Numbered from the stretch's first letter, positions 40,178 through 50,464 are shown. The stretch: DNA of 64,000 nt from Mesoflavibacter zeaxanthinifaciens DSM 18436 (GCF_000422365.1 NZ_AULQ01000009.1:67001-131000); one strand, 5' to 3'. Notes: generated from the sequence alone by a model not told the origin. Made by a program: numbers and translations.

Positions 40178-40582
40178 ATGTTTAAAGAGTTAAAAATAAT
40201 AAACATACCCGTAGTAAAGGATTTAAGAGGTAATTTAGGAGTCGTAGAAAAAGATACCATTCCTTTTGATATAAAACGCGTATATTACTTATATGATGTG
40301 CCAAGTGACGCCTATCGTGGTGGGCATGCACATAAAGAACAGTTAGAGTTACTTATAGCATTAAGCGGAAGCTTTGAGGTAACTCTTGATGATGGTAAAA
40401 GTAAACGCTCAATAATATTAAATAAACCAAATAAAGGCTTATTAATACCTAAAGGAGTTTGGAGAGAGTTGCAAGATTTTTCATCTGGATCTGTGTGTTT
40501 GGTACTAGCTTCAGATGTGTTTGATGAAGAAGATTATATTAGAGATTACAATGATTTTTTGTCTTTTAAAAACTTTATTTAG
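40178..40582 (+). CDS. fdtA: FdtA-like sugar 3,4-ketoisomerase
   Basis: This 134-aa single cupin converts dTDP-4-keto-6-deoxyglucose to the 3-keto isomer, which FdtB then aminates. Motifs: DLRGNLGVVE, RVYYLYDVPSDAYRGGHAHKEQ with the catalytic histidine pair, GSFEVTLDDG, and IPKGVWRELQDFSSGSVCLVLAS. The length is typical of FdtA/WxcM-C proteins. RmlA and RmlB, which make the substrate, are not in the window. It overlaps the convergent GT2 gene by 8 bp. Confidence 0.92.
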   Translation: MFKELKIINIPVVKDLRGNLGVVEKDTIPFDIKRVYYLYDVPSDAYRGGHAHKEQLELLIALSGSFEVTLDDGKSKRSIILNKPNKGLLIPKGVWRELQDFSSGSVCLVLASDVFDEEDYIRDYNDFLSFKNFI

Positions 40583-41468
40583 AAGTATTGAAATATTGAT
40601 AACTCATAAAACTTATTCTGTATAGTTGTAAGATTTTAATATTAGGATTTTTACCTAATAAATTAGATTTGATTATAACACCAAAATGCTTGTAGATTAA
40701 CGAAAACAAAAATAGCAAATGTGTTTTTTTTAAAGTTTCAAAAAATGCAAGTAAAGTATTTTCATGAGCTTTAATTTTATTTGACTGGTAAATGCATAAT
40801 AAGCTTTTTGCGGCAATTTCTTTTTTTTGTAAGTAGTCTGCATTTTTTTCTATTCCTAAGTGATAAACTTCATTGTCTATATGATGTACATTAATTTTAT
40901 GTTTTTTCAGTAAAGCACCAAAGTAGTTATCCTGACCATAAGAAGAATCTTTTATCATTGAGTTAATCATTAAGAAAACTCTTTTTTTTATCATAAAATT
41001 AGCAGAAATTATAACCTTAAAAGGTTTTTTGTTTCTCTTTAAAGCTGGTATCTCTTCATTATTTACCCCATATTTCCAACGTAATGTTTGCTTTGGTCCT
41101 GGCGGAGATTTATGATAAGCAAAACCGCCATAAATAGCATCAAAAATAAAGTTGTTTTTGTTAATATATCTAGAAATAAAATTTTTAGATTTTGGCATAA
41201 CATCAGCATCTAAAAATAGAAGCCAGTCGTATTTTGCTTTCTTGGCAAGATGTTGTCTTGTGGCACTTCTTCCATGGTTTTTTTTAGATTTGTAGTAATG
41301 TGTATGCTCTAGCTTGGTAATTGAGGCATTTTTAGAAGAGTAAACTGTACTACAGTCATCTACACAAATGATTTCAAAATCAACTTTACATAATACTAGT
41401 TGCTCATAAATTTCAGAAACTAAACTTGTTATATCGTAGTTATAAACAGGAATTAATATTGAAATCAT
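40575..41468 (-). CDS. Glycosyltransferase family 2
   Basis: This 297-aa GT-A enzyme has the N-terminal ISILIPVYNYD, IICVDDCS, NHGRSATRQHLAKKAKYDWLLFLDADVMP (the DxD motif), and an acceptor-domain segment SANFMIKKRVFLMI...YGQDNYFGALLKKH. The C-terminal 60 residues are basic and hydrophobic and may contact the membrane. It is on the minus strand, convergent with fdtA. The donor sugar is unknown. Confidence 0.9.
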   Translation of the reverse strand: MISILIPVYNYDITSLVSEIYEQLVLCKVDFEIICVDDCSTVYSSKNASITKLEHTHYYKSKKNHGRSATRQHLAKKAKYDWLLFLDADVMPKSKNFISRYINKNNFIFDAIYGGFAYHKSPPGPKQTLRWKYGVNNEEIPALKRNKKPFKVIISANFMIKKRVFLMINSMIKDSSYGQDNYFGALLKKHKINVHHIDNEVYHLGIEKNADYLQKKEIAAKSLLCIYQSNKIKAHENTLLAFFETLKKTHLLFLFSLIYKHFGVIIKSNLLGKNPNIKILQLYRISFMSYQYFNTSK

Positions 41469-41555
41469 TAAATGAAGGATTAGACTGTAAAAGTAATTAT
41501 TTTAAATTAGTTTTAGCTTAAAATATTTATATTGCATTTTACAAAATATCAATGT

Positions 41556-42383
41556 ATGACTGATATAGAAACTTCAGAAATAGCCAATTTAATTTTTAAT
41601 AAAATTCATTCCTCTAAAGAAGAATTAAAACGACTTTATGATGGATCAAAAGATGAGATAGGCTTTTTTTTTATTGATGATCTTTTACCTGAAGATTTGG
41701 CGTTAAAATTAAATGATATTTTTCCAAAAGAAGAAGATATGAGATGTTTAAAAAGTTTGAGAGAATATAAATTTATTTCAGCTCAAATGAATAAACATAA
41801 CAGTCTTTTAGAGAAAGTTTTATACGCGTTTCAGGATGAAAGAATAATTTCTGAGATATCAAAAATTACAGATATTAAGAACTTATATGCAGATCCTTGT
41901 TTATACGCAGGAGGATTATCGATGATGAGAAAAGATAATTTTTTAAAACCGCATTTAGATAATTCACATGATGCTAATAGAGCAAGGTGGCGAGTTTTAA
42001 ATTTACTATATTACGTCTCTCCAGATTGGAAACTAGAAAACGGAGGAAATTTAGAGATTTGGCCAAATGGAACAGGTGGTAAGCAAATAACTATTGAAAG
42101 TAAATTTAATAGATTAGCAGTAATGGCTACACATGATCATTCTTGGCATTCGGTAAGTAAAGTTGTTGTTAATAAAAGTAGAAAATGCATATCAAATTAT
42201 TATTTTAGTGATTATCCTTTAAAGGATAACGATAAGTTTCATGTCACTACCTTTAGAGGTCGACCTAATGAGTTTATTACTAATCTAATTCTTAAATCAG
42301 ATAGTAAATTAAGAATGTTAATTAGAAAAATTTTCAAAAATGGGATTAGAAAAAACCCGCATATTTATAAAAAAGATAATTAA
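41556..42383 (+). CDS. 2-oxoglutarate/Fe(II)-dependent oxygenase family protein
   Basis: This 275-aa protein starts at ATG 41556; a TTG 24 bp upstream gives a longer frame. The iron-binding HxD...H facial triad is visible as FLKPHLDNSHD (His/Asp) and THDHSWHSVSKV (distal His), followed by KCISNYYFSDYPL with a 2OG-binding arginine candidate. The fold matches prolyl-4-hydroxylase-like or Rps23-type oxygenases. In a polysaccharide cluster it may hydroxylate a sugar or lipid carrier, but this is inference. It overlaps ftsE by 4 bp, convergent. Confidence 0.8.
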   Translation: MTDIETSEIANLIFNKIHSSKEELKRLYDGSKDEIGFFFIDDLLPEDLALKLNDIFPKEEDMRCLKSLREYKFISAQMNKHNSLLEKVLYAFQDERIISEISKITDIKNLYADPCLYAGGLSMMRKDNFLKPHLDNSHDANRARWRVLNLLYYVSPDWKLENGGNLEIWPNGTGGKQITIESKFNRLAVMATHDHSWHSVSKVVVNKSRKCISNYYFSDYPLKDNDKFHVTTFRGRPNEFITNLILKSDSKLRMLIRKIFKNGIRKNPHIYKKDN

Positions 42384-43063
42384 CTTTTACGTTGTACAAC
42401 TTCAAACACTTTGTTGTCATCACATTTTAATGTTTTGCTTGGGTATTTTAAAAGTAAAGCATAGTCATGGGTCGCCATTAAAATGGTGTTTCCGTTTTTG
42501 TTAATGTCTTGTAGCACTTCCATTACCTCAATACTTGTTTGTGGATCTAAATTACCAGTTGGTTCATCTGCTAGTATTAATTCTGGCTCGTTTAATAATG
42601 CTCTTGCTATTGCAATACGCTGTTGTTCTCCTCCAGATAATTCATGCGGAAATTTAAAGCCTTTAGTTTTCATACCTACTTTATCCAAAACGGTTTCAAT
42701 GCGTTCTTTCATTTTATCTTTGTCTTTCCAGCCTGTTGCTTTTAAAACAAAGGTTAAATTGTCATTTATGGTTCTGTCGGTTAGTAATTTAAAATCTTGA
42801 AAAACAATACCAAGCTTTCGTCTTAAAAAAGGGATTTCTTTTTCTTTAAGTGTGCGTAAATTAAAATCTACAATATGACCTTCACCTTGTGTTAGTTTTA
42901 AATCACCATAAAGCGTTTTCATAAAACTACTTTTTCCAGATCCAGTTTTTCCTATTAAATAAACAAAATCACCTTTGTTGACTTGTAAATTAACATTAGA
43001 TAATACTAAACTTTCTCCTTGAAAAATACTAGCGTCTTTTAATTCTAAAACGGTTTGACTCAT
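42380..43063 (-). CDS. ftsE: FtsE-like ABC transporter ATP-binding protein
   Basis: This 227-aa ATPase has Walker A GKTGSGKSS (about 38-46), Q-loop VFQDFKLL, signature LSGGEQQR, Walker B LILADEPTGNLD and H-loop ATHDYALL. The sequence style (FVYLIGKTGSGKSSFMKTLYGDL) is that of FtsE, which with FtsX regulates peptidoglycan hydrolases at division. No ftsX is adjacent here; in Bacteroidota the two genes are often separate. It is a single-gene unit. Confidence 0.88.
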   Translation of the reverse strand: MSQTVLELKDASIFQGESLVLSNVNLQVNKGDFVYLIGKTGSGKSSFMKTLYGDLKLTQGEGHIVDFNLRTLKEKEIPFLRRKLGIVFQDFKLLTDRTINDNLTFVLKATGWKDKDKMKERIETVLDKVGMKTKGFKFPHELSGGEQQRIAIARALLNEPELILADEPTGNLDPQTSIEVMEVLQDINKNGNTILMATHDYALLLKYPSKTLKCDDNKVFEVVQRKS

Positions 43064-43170
43064 ATTCGATTTTAATTATTTATAACAAAGTAAACAAAAT
43101 TTTATGTCACAGCCTATTAAAAGGTTTTTATATTAATCTTAAAGCATTACCTTAGTCATTTTTACAAAAA

Positions 43171-44439
43171 ATGATAAAATTACTACCAACCAAATACCGT
43201 ATAATTTATCTTATAATTTTTGTTTTAGGACTTTTAAAGGTCTTAAAAACTGGTGCTATTTTTTATCCAGATAGTTATGCGTTTTTAGATATGCAAATTA
43301 ACAGGTCACCGGTTTACAGTCTGTTCTTAAAACTGACAACGACTGTTTTTGGTGATTATTATGAGGTGCCAGTTTTGGTTTTACAGTATTTGTTTTTTGT
43401 ATTAGCTATTAATTATTTATTAAAGTCAATCAAATCAAAAATCAATTTATCAGCAGTAGGAATTTTATTAATCCAGTTTTCAATTTTAATAAATGGGTTG
43501 TACTTTTATTTATCGGTAAATAGAGTGCTTTCTGAAGCTATAGTGTTTCCTTTAATTTTAATTTTTATTGCTGAAGTTTTTAAACTATTATCCAATAAAA
43601 CACTTAAGAGCTCTTATAAACTAATTGTTGTTTTTTTTGTTCTACTATTTACAAGAGGTCAGTTTTTAGCTTTTTTACCATTATTAATTTTAGCGCTTCT
43701 TTATGTTATTTATCAATCTAAAAATTATAAAAAAGGAATCATTGTTTTATGCTTAACATTAGCAACACCTTTTTTAAGTAGTCTTTTAGAAAAGACGTAT
43801 AACAAAGTGGTTATTGGTGAATTTAAAGGTTACGCTATGACCTATGTACATTTTATAACAAACCCTTTTTATATCGCTAATACGGAAGATGAAAAGCTGT
43901 TTTCTAATCCTGAAGAAAAAGCTTTTTTTAATAGAACATACAATCTAATGTTAGATAAAAAAATAACAAGAAACCAAGCTATACAAACCAAATATGTAGA
44001 TGATTATCTTTTTTTTGAGAACAACTTTTCAAAAATTTGTAACGCTTCAATTCATCAGGCTAACATGGATTATTATGGCACGCAAGGGTATAATTATTTA
44101 GAACAGCAATACAAGGTAGACCAAATGACATCTAGTATGTTTTTGCCTTTATTAAAGGCAAACTTTAAAACATGGGTAAGAATGGTTGTAAAAAGCTTTA
44201 TTAAAGGATTTGGCGGAATACAAATGTGTCTTGCTTTAGGATTATTACTCTTATATTGCATTATGTTTTTTAAAGATAATACAATGTTATTTTTAGGAAT
44301 AGCAATAACTTTAAAGGTTTTAAACGGAATTATCATCGCAATGGTCGTACATTCAATTTATAGGTATACTTTTTATTTTGATTGGGTTTTATTATCAGCA
44401 TTTATTTTAATATTAGATTCTAAAATTAAAAAAGCATAA
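43171..44439 (+). CDS. Multi-spanning membrane protein, possible lipid-linked-sugar glycosyltransferase
   Basis: This 422-aa protein has about ten transmembrane helices and the N-terminal pattern GAIFYPDSYAFLDMQINRSPVYSLFLK. An Asp in the first loop and a long polar segment (about 230-320) recall GT-C enzymes (ArnT/PMT superfamily), but I cannot identify a specific family. It is followed 1 bp later by a polyprenol-phosphate-type GT2, which would be a logical partner (donor synthesis plus transfer). Confidence 0.7.
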   Translation: MIKLLPTKYRIIYLIIFVLGLLKVLKTGAIFYPDSYAFLDMQINRSPVYSLFLKLTTTVFGDYYEVPVLVLQYLFFVLAINYLLKSIKSKINLSAVGILLIQFSILINGLYFYLSVNRVLSEAIVFPLILIFIAEVFKLLSNKTLKSSYKLIVVFFVLLFTRGQFLAFLPLLILALLYVIYQSKNYKKGIIVLCLTLATPFLSSLLEKTYNKVVIGEFKGYAMTYVHFITNPFYIANTEDEKLFSNPEEKAFFNRTYNLMLDKKITRNQAIQTKYVDDYLFFENNFSKICNASIHQANMDYYGTQGYNYLEQQYKVDQMTSSMFLPLLKANFKTWVRMVVKSFIKGFGGIQMCLALGLLLLYCIMFFKDNTMLFLGIAITLKVLNGIIIAMVVHSIYRYTFYFDWVLLSAFILILDSKIKKA

Positions 44440-44440
44440 G

Positions 44441-45559
44441 ATGTCTGTAGAGTTATCCATAGTAATGCCATGTTTAAATGAAGCTGAAACCATAGAAAGC
44501 TGTATAGCAAAAGCACTAAATTTTTTAAAAGAAAACAATATTTCTGGAGAAGTTGTTATTGGTGATAACGGAAGCACAGATGGTTCTCAAAATTTAGCAT
44601 TGGCTTTAGGTGCTAGAGTAGTAGATGTAAAAGAAAAAGGTTATGGTAGTGCGTCAAGAGGCGCGATTGAAGCAGCGAAAGGCAAATATGTAATTACTGC
44701 AGATACAGACGATAGTCATGATTTAGAAAACCTAATGCCTTTTGTAACAAAACTACGCGAAGGTTATGACTTGGTAATGGGTAATCGTTTTAAAGGCGAA
44801 AAAATTGAAAACTCAATGCCTTTTTTACATCGGTATTTAGGTAATCCAGTACTGAGTTTTATTGGAAATTTATTTTTTAAAACTAAAATAAACGACTTTC
44901 ATTGTGGTTTACGAGGTATTAATAAAAAAGCATACCAAACACTAGATTTAAAATCTACAGGAATGGAGTTTGCTTCAGAAATTGTAGTAAAAGCCTCCAT
45001 GTTAAATCTTAAAATAACCGAAGTACCAACTACAGTTTTTCCAGCGGGAAGAACACGTAAAGCGCATTTAAGAACATTTCCCGATGGTTGGCGTCACCTT
45101 CGTTTTTTATTGCTGTACAGTCCAAAATGGTTGTTCCTTTTTCCTGGGTTGTTATTGTTGTTAATAGCTTTACTTGCAACAATTTATTTGGTTGTTAAGC
45201 CAGAAGATAATTTAATAAAATGGTTGCCGGTTTCGTCTTCATTAATATTAATTGGGTTTCAGTTTATATTATTTTATGCGCTAACAAAGATTTATGCAAC
45301 AAATCAAAACCTAATTCCAAGAGGAAAAAACTATAATAACCTATTTAAATATTTTACTTTAGAAAAAGGTTTGTTAGTTGGATTTTTAATGATTCTTGGC
45401 GGAAGCGCAAGTTTACTCTATTGCTTTTTAGCAGAAATTTCTTCTTTTGAAGTGTTAAAACTCTTAATTCCTTCAGCAATTTTTACAGCGCTTGGTGTAC
45501 AACTAATTTTGTTTAGCTTTTTCTTTAGTATACTTGGTTTAGTAGATAAAAAGGATTAG
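44441..45559 (+). CDS. Polyprenol-phosphate glycosyltransferase (GT2, DPM1-like) with membrane domain
   Basis: This 372-aa protein has an N-terminal GT-A domain: LSIVMPCLNEAETI, VVIGDNGSTDGS, VITADTDDSHD (metal-binding acids), GNRFKG and DFHCGLRGINKKAY. The C-terminal half has four transmembrane helices (about 225-372). Such enzymes transfer a sugar from NDP-sugar to undecaprenyl phosphate, giving the donor for GT-C enzymes. It is directly downstream of the multi-spanning membrane protein, so they are probably functionally linked. Confidence 0.88.
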   Translation: MSVELSIVMPCLNEAETIESCIAKALNFLKENNISGEVVIGDNGSTDGSQNLALALGARVVDVKEKGYGSASRGAIEAAKGKYVITADTDDSHDLENLMPFVTKLREGYDLVMGNRFKGEKIENSMPFLHRYLGNPVLSFIGNLFFKTKINDFHCGLRGINKKAYQTLDLKSTGMEFASEIVVKASMLNLKITEVPTTVFPAGRTRKAHLRTFPDGWRHLRFLLLYSPKWLFLFPGLLLLLIALLATIYLVVKPEDNLIKWLPVSSSLILIGFQFILFYALTKIYATNQNLIPRGKNYNNLFKYFTLEKGLLVGFLMILGGSASLLYCFLAEISSFEVLKLLIPSAIFTALGVQLILFSFFFSILGLVDKKD

Positions 45560-45629
45560 TTAAAGTCTACATTTAATAACTCCGTTTATAATTATTAGTT
45601 AAATCTAACGTTAAGCTATTAGATTAATT

Positions 45630-45637
45630 TATCTTTG
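45630..45637 (+). promoter_or_regulatory. Candidate promoter -7 element of the TPR gene
   Basis: TATCTTTG fits TAnnTTTG and lies 24 bp before ATG 45662. This argues against the in-frame upstream start at 45635. Confidence 0.5.
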
Positions 45638-45661
45638 ATTTACAATTTAAAAAACGTGTCA

Positions 45662-48600
45662 ATGTTAGTAAAAAAACAGCTCACCTTTTTAGTGGTTTTT
45701 CTATTTTCGGTAGTGATGATGGCGCAACAAACCGCCATTTATACAAGTCCTTTAACCGATTATCAAAAAGCACTTCAACTATTTAATAATCAACAATATT
45801 TAGCGGCGCAAACCTTGTTTAGTCAGGTTAAAAAGCAAACCGATAATCCAAATATCGAAAGCGATTGTGCTTTCTATATTGCCAATTCGGCAATTAGATT
45901 AAACCAGCAAGGCGCAGATACGATGATGGAAAATTTTGTTGAAAATTATCCAACAAGTACCAAAAAGAATACAGCCTTTTTAGATGTAGCCGATTATTAT
46001 TTTGAAAACGGAAAATACGCCTACGCACAAAAATGGTACGAAAAAGTAGACGAAGCGTCTATGAGTCGAGCAGACCGAGAAAAATTCAATTTTAATAATG
46101 GTTACGCTTCATTTGTAACCAAAAATTATAACGATGCTAAAAAGTATTTAACGCGTGTAGAGACTTCACAAAAATATGGCTCTCAAGCAAAATATTATTT
46201 AGGATTTATGTCTTATCAAGGTGATGATTATGATAGCGCCAACAAGTATTTTGATCAAGTTAGTGATGACGAAAAGTACAAAGAAAAGCTAAGCTATTAC
46301 CAAGCCGATTTAAACTTTAAACTAGGTAAGTTTGAAAAAGCGATAGAATTAGCTAAAGAAAAACTACCAACTAGTGATAGAAATGAAATTTCTGAACTTA
46401 ATAAAATTATAGGCGAAAGCTATTTCAACTTAGAAAAATACAGCGATGCCATTCCGTATTTAAAAGAATACCGAGGTAGAAAAGGCAAGTGGAGCAATAC
46501 CGATTATTACCAATTAGGTTACGCCTATTACAAACAGAAAGATTATGACAGTGCTATTTCAGAATTTAATAAAATTGTAAGCGCAAATAATAGCGTTGCC
46601 CAAAATGCTTACTATCATTTAGGCGAAAGTTACGTACATGTCGGTAAAAAACAAGAAGCATTAAACGCTTTTAGAAATGCATCTCAGATGGATTACGATT
46701 TAAAAATTCAAGAAGATGCTTGGTTAAATTATGCTAAAATTAGTTACGAGATTGGTAACGCTTACCAATCGGTACCACAAGTATTGACAAGTTATTTAGA
46801 AAAATATCCTGATACGCAATATAAAGATGAAGTAGAAACACTTTTAATAGACTCTTACATTACATCTAAAAACTATAAAGAAGCGTTAGAATTACTAAAA
46901 AATAAAAAGAGTTTTGAAAGTAAAGTAGCATACCAAAAAGTAGCGTTTTATCGTGGTTTAGAATTATATAATGAAGGAAATTACCAAGACGCAAAAGACC
47001 TTTTTGAAAAATCTTTAAGCGAGCAACAAGACCAAACCTTTACAGCGCGTGCAACATTTTGGAACGCCGAAACGGATTATAATTTAAGTGATTACAACGA
47101 AGCTTTAATTGGTTTTAAACAGTTTGAACAGCAAACTGAAGCGCCTTCAACTAAAGAATATACTAACTTAGATTACAATATTGCTTACACCTATTTTAAA
47201 CAAAAAAAGTATAGTGAAGCGACGCAGTATTTCAACAGTTTTATCTCAAAACACAAAGAAGATAAAGTAAGATTGAATGATGCTTACTTGCGTTTAGCCG
47301 ATGGTTATTTTGTGTCAAGTCGTTATACAGATGCTATTTCGGCTTACGAAAAAGCAATTGCTGTTGGACAATTAGAAAACGATTATGCGTTCTTTCAAAA
47401 GGCGATGAGTTATGGTTACATAAGCCAAGATGCTAAAAAAAGAAATGAGTTAGAACAGTTTATTTCAACGTATAATAACTCAAAACTACGTGATGATGCG
47501 ATGTACGCGTTAGGAGATTCTTATGTAAAATCTGGTGACGATGCTAAAGCAATTCAGACCTTTGATCGCTTAATTTCAGAGTACAAAACAAGTCCGTTTA
47601 ACAGCAAAGCACAGTTGCGTCAAGGATTAGTATTTTACAATAAAAATGATAACCAACACGCATTGACTAAGTTAAAAGCTGTGGCAGAGAATTATCCAAA
47701 CTCACCAGAAGCCAATCAAGCGGTCTCTACTGCAAGATTAATCTACATAGATTTAGGTCAAGTAGACGCTTATGCTGCTTGGGTTAATACTTTGGATTAT
47801 GTAGAAGTTACCGATGCCGATTTAGATAATGACACTTACGAAGCTGCCGAAAAACAGTTTTTAGACAACAATACCAATGCAGCGATTAAACAGTTTAACA
47901 ACTATTTAAACCAATTTCCTAATGGATTACATGCTAACTCTGCACATTTCTATTTGGCACAAATGTATTTTAAAAAGGACTTGCCAGATAATGCAAAACC
48001 ACATTTTGAATATGTTGTAAACCAATCGCAAAGCGAATTTACAGAAGAAGCATTGCTACGTTTATCTCAAATTCAGTTAGATCAAAAAGATTGGAATGCA
48101 GCAATACCAACGTTAAAGCGTTTGGAAGCCGAATCTAATTTTCCGCAAAACTCTCTGTTTGCGCAGTCTAATTTAATGCAAGCTAATTATCAATTAGAGC
48201 AGTATAGTCAAGCTGTCGCTTACGCGGAAAAAGTACTTGCTAACACCAATTTAGATAACAAAATTAAAAGCGATGCTTACGTCATTATTGCACGTTCTGC
48301 AATTAAAACAAATGATGAAGCTAAAGCTAAAACAGCATATCAAAACGTTGAAGTAACTGCAACAGGAGAAACTGCTGCAGAAGCTTTGTACTACAGCGCT
48401 TATTTTAAAAACAAAGAAGGCAACTATGAAGCGTCTAACGCAGTAGCACAGCGATTAGCTAAAGATTATTCGGGTTATAAATATTACGGAGCAAAAGGGT
48501 TAATCGTTATGGCAAAGAATTTTTATGCTTTAGGCGATGCGTTTCAAGCGACTTACATTTTAGAAAGTGTGATTAAAAACTTCAGCAATTTTGAAGATGT

Positions 48601-48682
48601 AAAGACAGAAGCCGAAACCGAATTAGCAACTATAAAAGCAGAAGAAGCTAAAACAAATTCTTCTGTAATTACCGAAGATTAA
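45662..48682 (+). CDS. Secreted tetratricopeptide-repeat protein (1006 aa)
   Basis: It begins MLVKKQLTFLVVFLFSVVMMAQ, a signal peptide with an AQ cleavage region. The remainder is an almost continuous array of TPR units (recurring YxLGxxYxxxxxYxxAIxxFxxxI), ending in an Ala/Glu-rich tail. Such long TPR solenoids are protein-interaction scaffolds of the periplasm or inner face of the outer membrane. The next gene encodes an outer-membrane beta-barrel-like protein 30 bp downstream, so the two may form one envelope complex. The role is otherwise unknown. Confidence 0.85.
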   Translation: MLVKKQLTFLVVFLFSVVMMAQQTAIYTSPLTDYQKALQLFNNQQYLAAQTLFSQVKKQTDNPNIESDCAFYIANSAIRLNQQGADTMMENFVENYPTSTKKNTAFLDVADYYFENGKYAYAQKWYEKVDEASMSRADREKFNFNNGYASFVTKNYNDAKKYLTRVETSQKYGSQAKYYLGFMSYQGDDYDSANKYFDQVSDDEKYKEKLSYYQADLNFKLGKFEKAIELAKEKLPTSDRNEISELNKIIGESYFNLEKYSDAIPYLKEYRGRKGKWSNTDYYQLGYAYYKQKDYDSAISEFNKIVSANNSVAQNAYYHLGESYVHVGKKQEALNAFRNASQMDYDLKIQEDAWLNYAKISYEIGNAYQSVPQVLTSYLEKYPDTQYKDEVETLLIDSYITSKNYKEALELLKNKKSFESKVAYQKVAFYRGLELYNEGNYQDAKDLFEKSLSEQQDQTFTARATFWNAETDYNLSDYNEALIGFKQFEQQTEAPSTKEYTNLDYNIAYTYFKQKKYSEATQYFNSFISKHKEDKVRLNDAYLRLADGYFVSSRYTDAISAYEKAIAVGQLENDYAFFQKAMSYGYISQDAKKRNELEQFISTYNNSKLRDDAMYALGDSYVKSGDDAKAIQTFDRLISEYKTSPFNSKAQLRQGLVFYNKNDNQHALTKLKAVAENYPNSPEANQAVSTARLIYIDLGQVDAYAAWVNTLDYVEVTDADLDNDTYEAAEKQFLDNNTNAAIKQFNNYLNQFPNGLHANSAHFYLAQMYFKKDLPDNAKPHFEYVVNQSQSEFTEEALLRLSQIQLDQKDWNAAIPTLKRLEAESNFPQNSLFAQSNLMQANYQLEQYSQAVAYAEKVLANTNLDNKIKSDAYVIIARSAIKTNDEAKAKTAYQNVEVTATGETAAEALYYSAYFKNKEGNYEASNAVAQRLAKDYSGYKYYGAKGLIVMAKNFYALGDAFQATYILESVIKNFSNFEDVKTEAETELATIKAEEAKTNSSVITED

Positions 48683-48712
48683 GATACAATCATAATTCAA
48701 TAAAACTAAATT

Positions 48713-50446
48713 ATGTTTAATAACAAAAAGCAAATCATATTACTGTTTTTATCTTTGATAACAACCGTAATGTTATTTTCTCAAGAAAGAGATCAAGACA
48801 CTATAAATACAGATGTTATAGATGTTATAAAGCCATATACACCAACCGTTTCGGATGCATTTAAAGTAAAAGAAACACCAACGTTAGATGATACCGAAAC
48901 TGGTGCAAAAAAAGAAGTGCAATACAATATTTTTTCGTTTCCTGTAGCATCTACATTTACACCAGCAAAAGGTAAAGCAGCAGTTGTTGACAAAGCAAAA
49001 AAAGTGAAATTATACGATAACTATGCTAGTTTAGGTGTTGGGACTTACACAACTATTGTTGGAGAAGTATTTTTAAATCACGCAATTGGTCGTAATCAGT
49101 CTGTAAGTGCTCACGTTGCACATCAATCGTCTCAAGGCGATGTAGAAGATGTGTTGACAGATAGTGGTTTTTCAGATTCTAAATTAAATTTAAGCTATAC
49201 TAATAGAAATAGAGATTTTACCTGGTCTGCTTTAGGCGGATTTCAATATCAAACTTACAATTGGTATGGTTTACAGCAACCATTATATGATCAGACAACA
49301 GCAGATGGATTGGACGTTGGTCATTCTTATTACACAGCTCATGTTGGTGGTGATATTAATTTTGAAGATGCAATTGTTAATGATGGAAGTGTGTTGTTTA
49401 GACGATTTGGAGACGATTACAGTTCTGTAGAAAATAGATTTAAAGCCGATGTAAACGGAACAGTGACCATTCAAGATTTAGATATAAATACAGGCGTTTT
49501 TGTAGATTATTTAAGCGGAAGTTTTGACCGTGATTACTACTCGCCAACCGAATTAAACTATGGTAATTTTCAAGTTGGTGTCAATCCAAAATTACAACTT
49601 AAACAAGACGATTTAACAGTAGATTTAGGTTTAAAAGCGGTTTATTTTAATAATACAGAAGCTAGTGATAGTAAGTTTTTTGTCTATCCAGATATTGCAG
49701 CAAGTTATAAATTAGTAGACGAAATTTTAATCGTTTTTGCAGGAGTAAAAGGTGGATTAATACAAAATAACTATCATGATTTTGCACAAGAGAATCCGTT
49801 TGTGTCACCAAATTTATATGTCGTCCCTACAGATCAGCAATACAATGCATTTGGAGGATTAAGAGGAAAATTATCTAGCAATACAAGTTATACGATTAGC
49901 GGAAGATATCAAGCCGAAAAAAACAAAACTTTATTTATAAATAATGATGTGTTGGCAACAGAACAACCATATACTTATGGTAATTCTTTTGGTGTAACCT
50001 ATGATAATGTAAATACGTTTAGCGTTGCAGGTGAAGTAAATGTAGACGTAAACAGAAACTTTACCTTAGGTTTAAAAGCCGAATATTTTACTTATGATGT
50101 TAAAAATGAAGAAGAAGCATGGAATCTGCCAGATATTGAAGCGTCTTTATTTTTAGATTATCAAATAGACGAACATTGGTTTGCAGGCGCTAACTTATTT
50201 TATGTTGGAGAACGTAAAGATTTATTATTTGTGCCAAGTCTATTAGCTCCACCAACAAATCAAGTAGTAACTTTAGATAGTTATTTTGATGCTAATGCAC
50301 ATGTGGGTTATCACATTACCGATAGATGGTCTGCATTTTTAAAGGCAAATAATATTGCTTCTCAAAACTACAATAAGTGGCAAAACACGCCAGTACAAGG
50401 TATTCAGATCTTAGCTGGTGCGACTTATAAGTTTGATTTTAATTAG
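48713..50446 (+). CDS. Outer-membrane beta-barrel protein, TonB-receptor-like
   Basis: This 577-aa protein has an N-terminal signal peptide ending near LFSQ, a short periplasmic segment (DTINTDVIDVIKPYTPTVSDAFKVKE) and then alternating hydrophobic/polar beta strands rich in Tyr, Asn and Asp. It ends FLKANNIASQNYNKWQNTPVQGIQILAGATYKFDF, the aromatic end typical of outer-membrane barrels. It lacks a full plug domain, so it is more like a shortened TonB-receptor relative or porin. It is co-transcribed with the TPR gene. Confidence 0.83.
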   Translation: MFNNKKQIILLFLSLITTVMLFSQERDQDTINTDVIDVIKPYTPTVSDAFKVKETPTLDDTETGAKKEVQYNIFSFPVASTFTPAKGKAAVVDKAKKVKLYDNYASLGVGTYTTIVGEVFLNHAIGRNQSVSAHVAHQSSQGDVEDVLTDSGFSDSKLNLSYTNRNRDFTWSALGGFQYQTYNWYGLQQPLYDQTTADGLDVGHSYYTAHVGGDINFEDAIVNDGSVLFRRFGDDYSSVENRFKADVNGTVTIQDLDINTGVFVDYLSGSFDRDYYSPTELNYGNFQVGVNPKLQLKQDDLTVDLGLKAVYFNNTEASDSKFFVYPDIAASYKLVDEILIVFAGVKGGLIQNNYHDFAQENPFVSPNLYVVPTDQQYNAFGGLRGKLSSNTSYTISGRYQAEKNKTLFINNDVLATEQPYTYGNSFGVTYDNVNTFSVAGEVNVDVNRNFTLGLKAEYFTYDVKNEEEAWNLPDIEASLFLDYQIDEHWFAGANLFYVGERKDLLFVPSLLAPPTNQVVTLDSYFDANAHVGYHITDRWSAFLKANNIASQNYNKWQNTPVQGIQILAGATYKFDFN

Positions 50447-50464
50447 TATTGGCATAATAATTGT

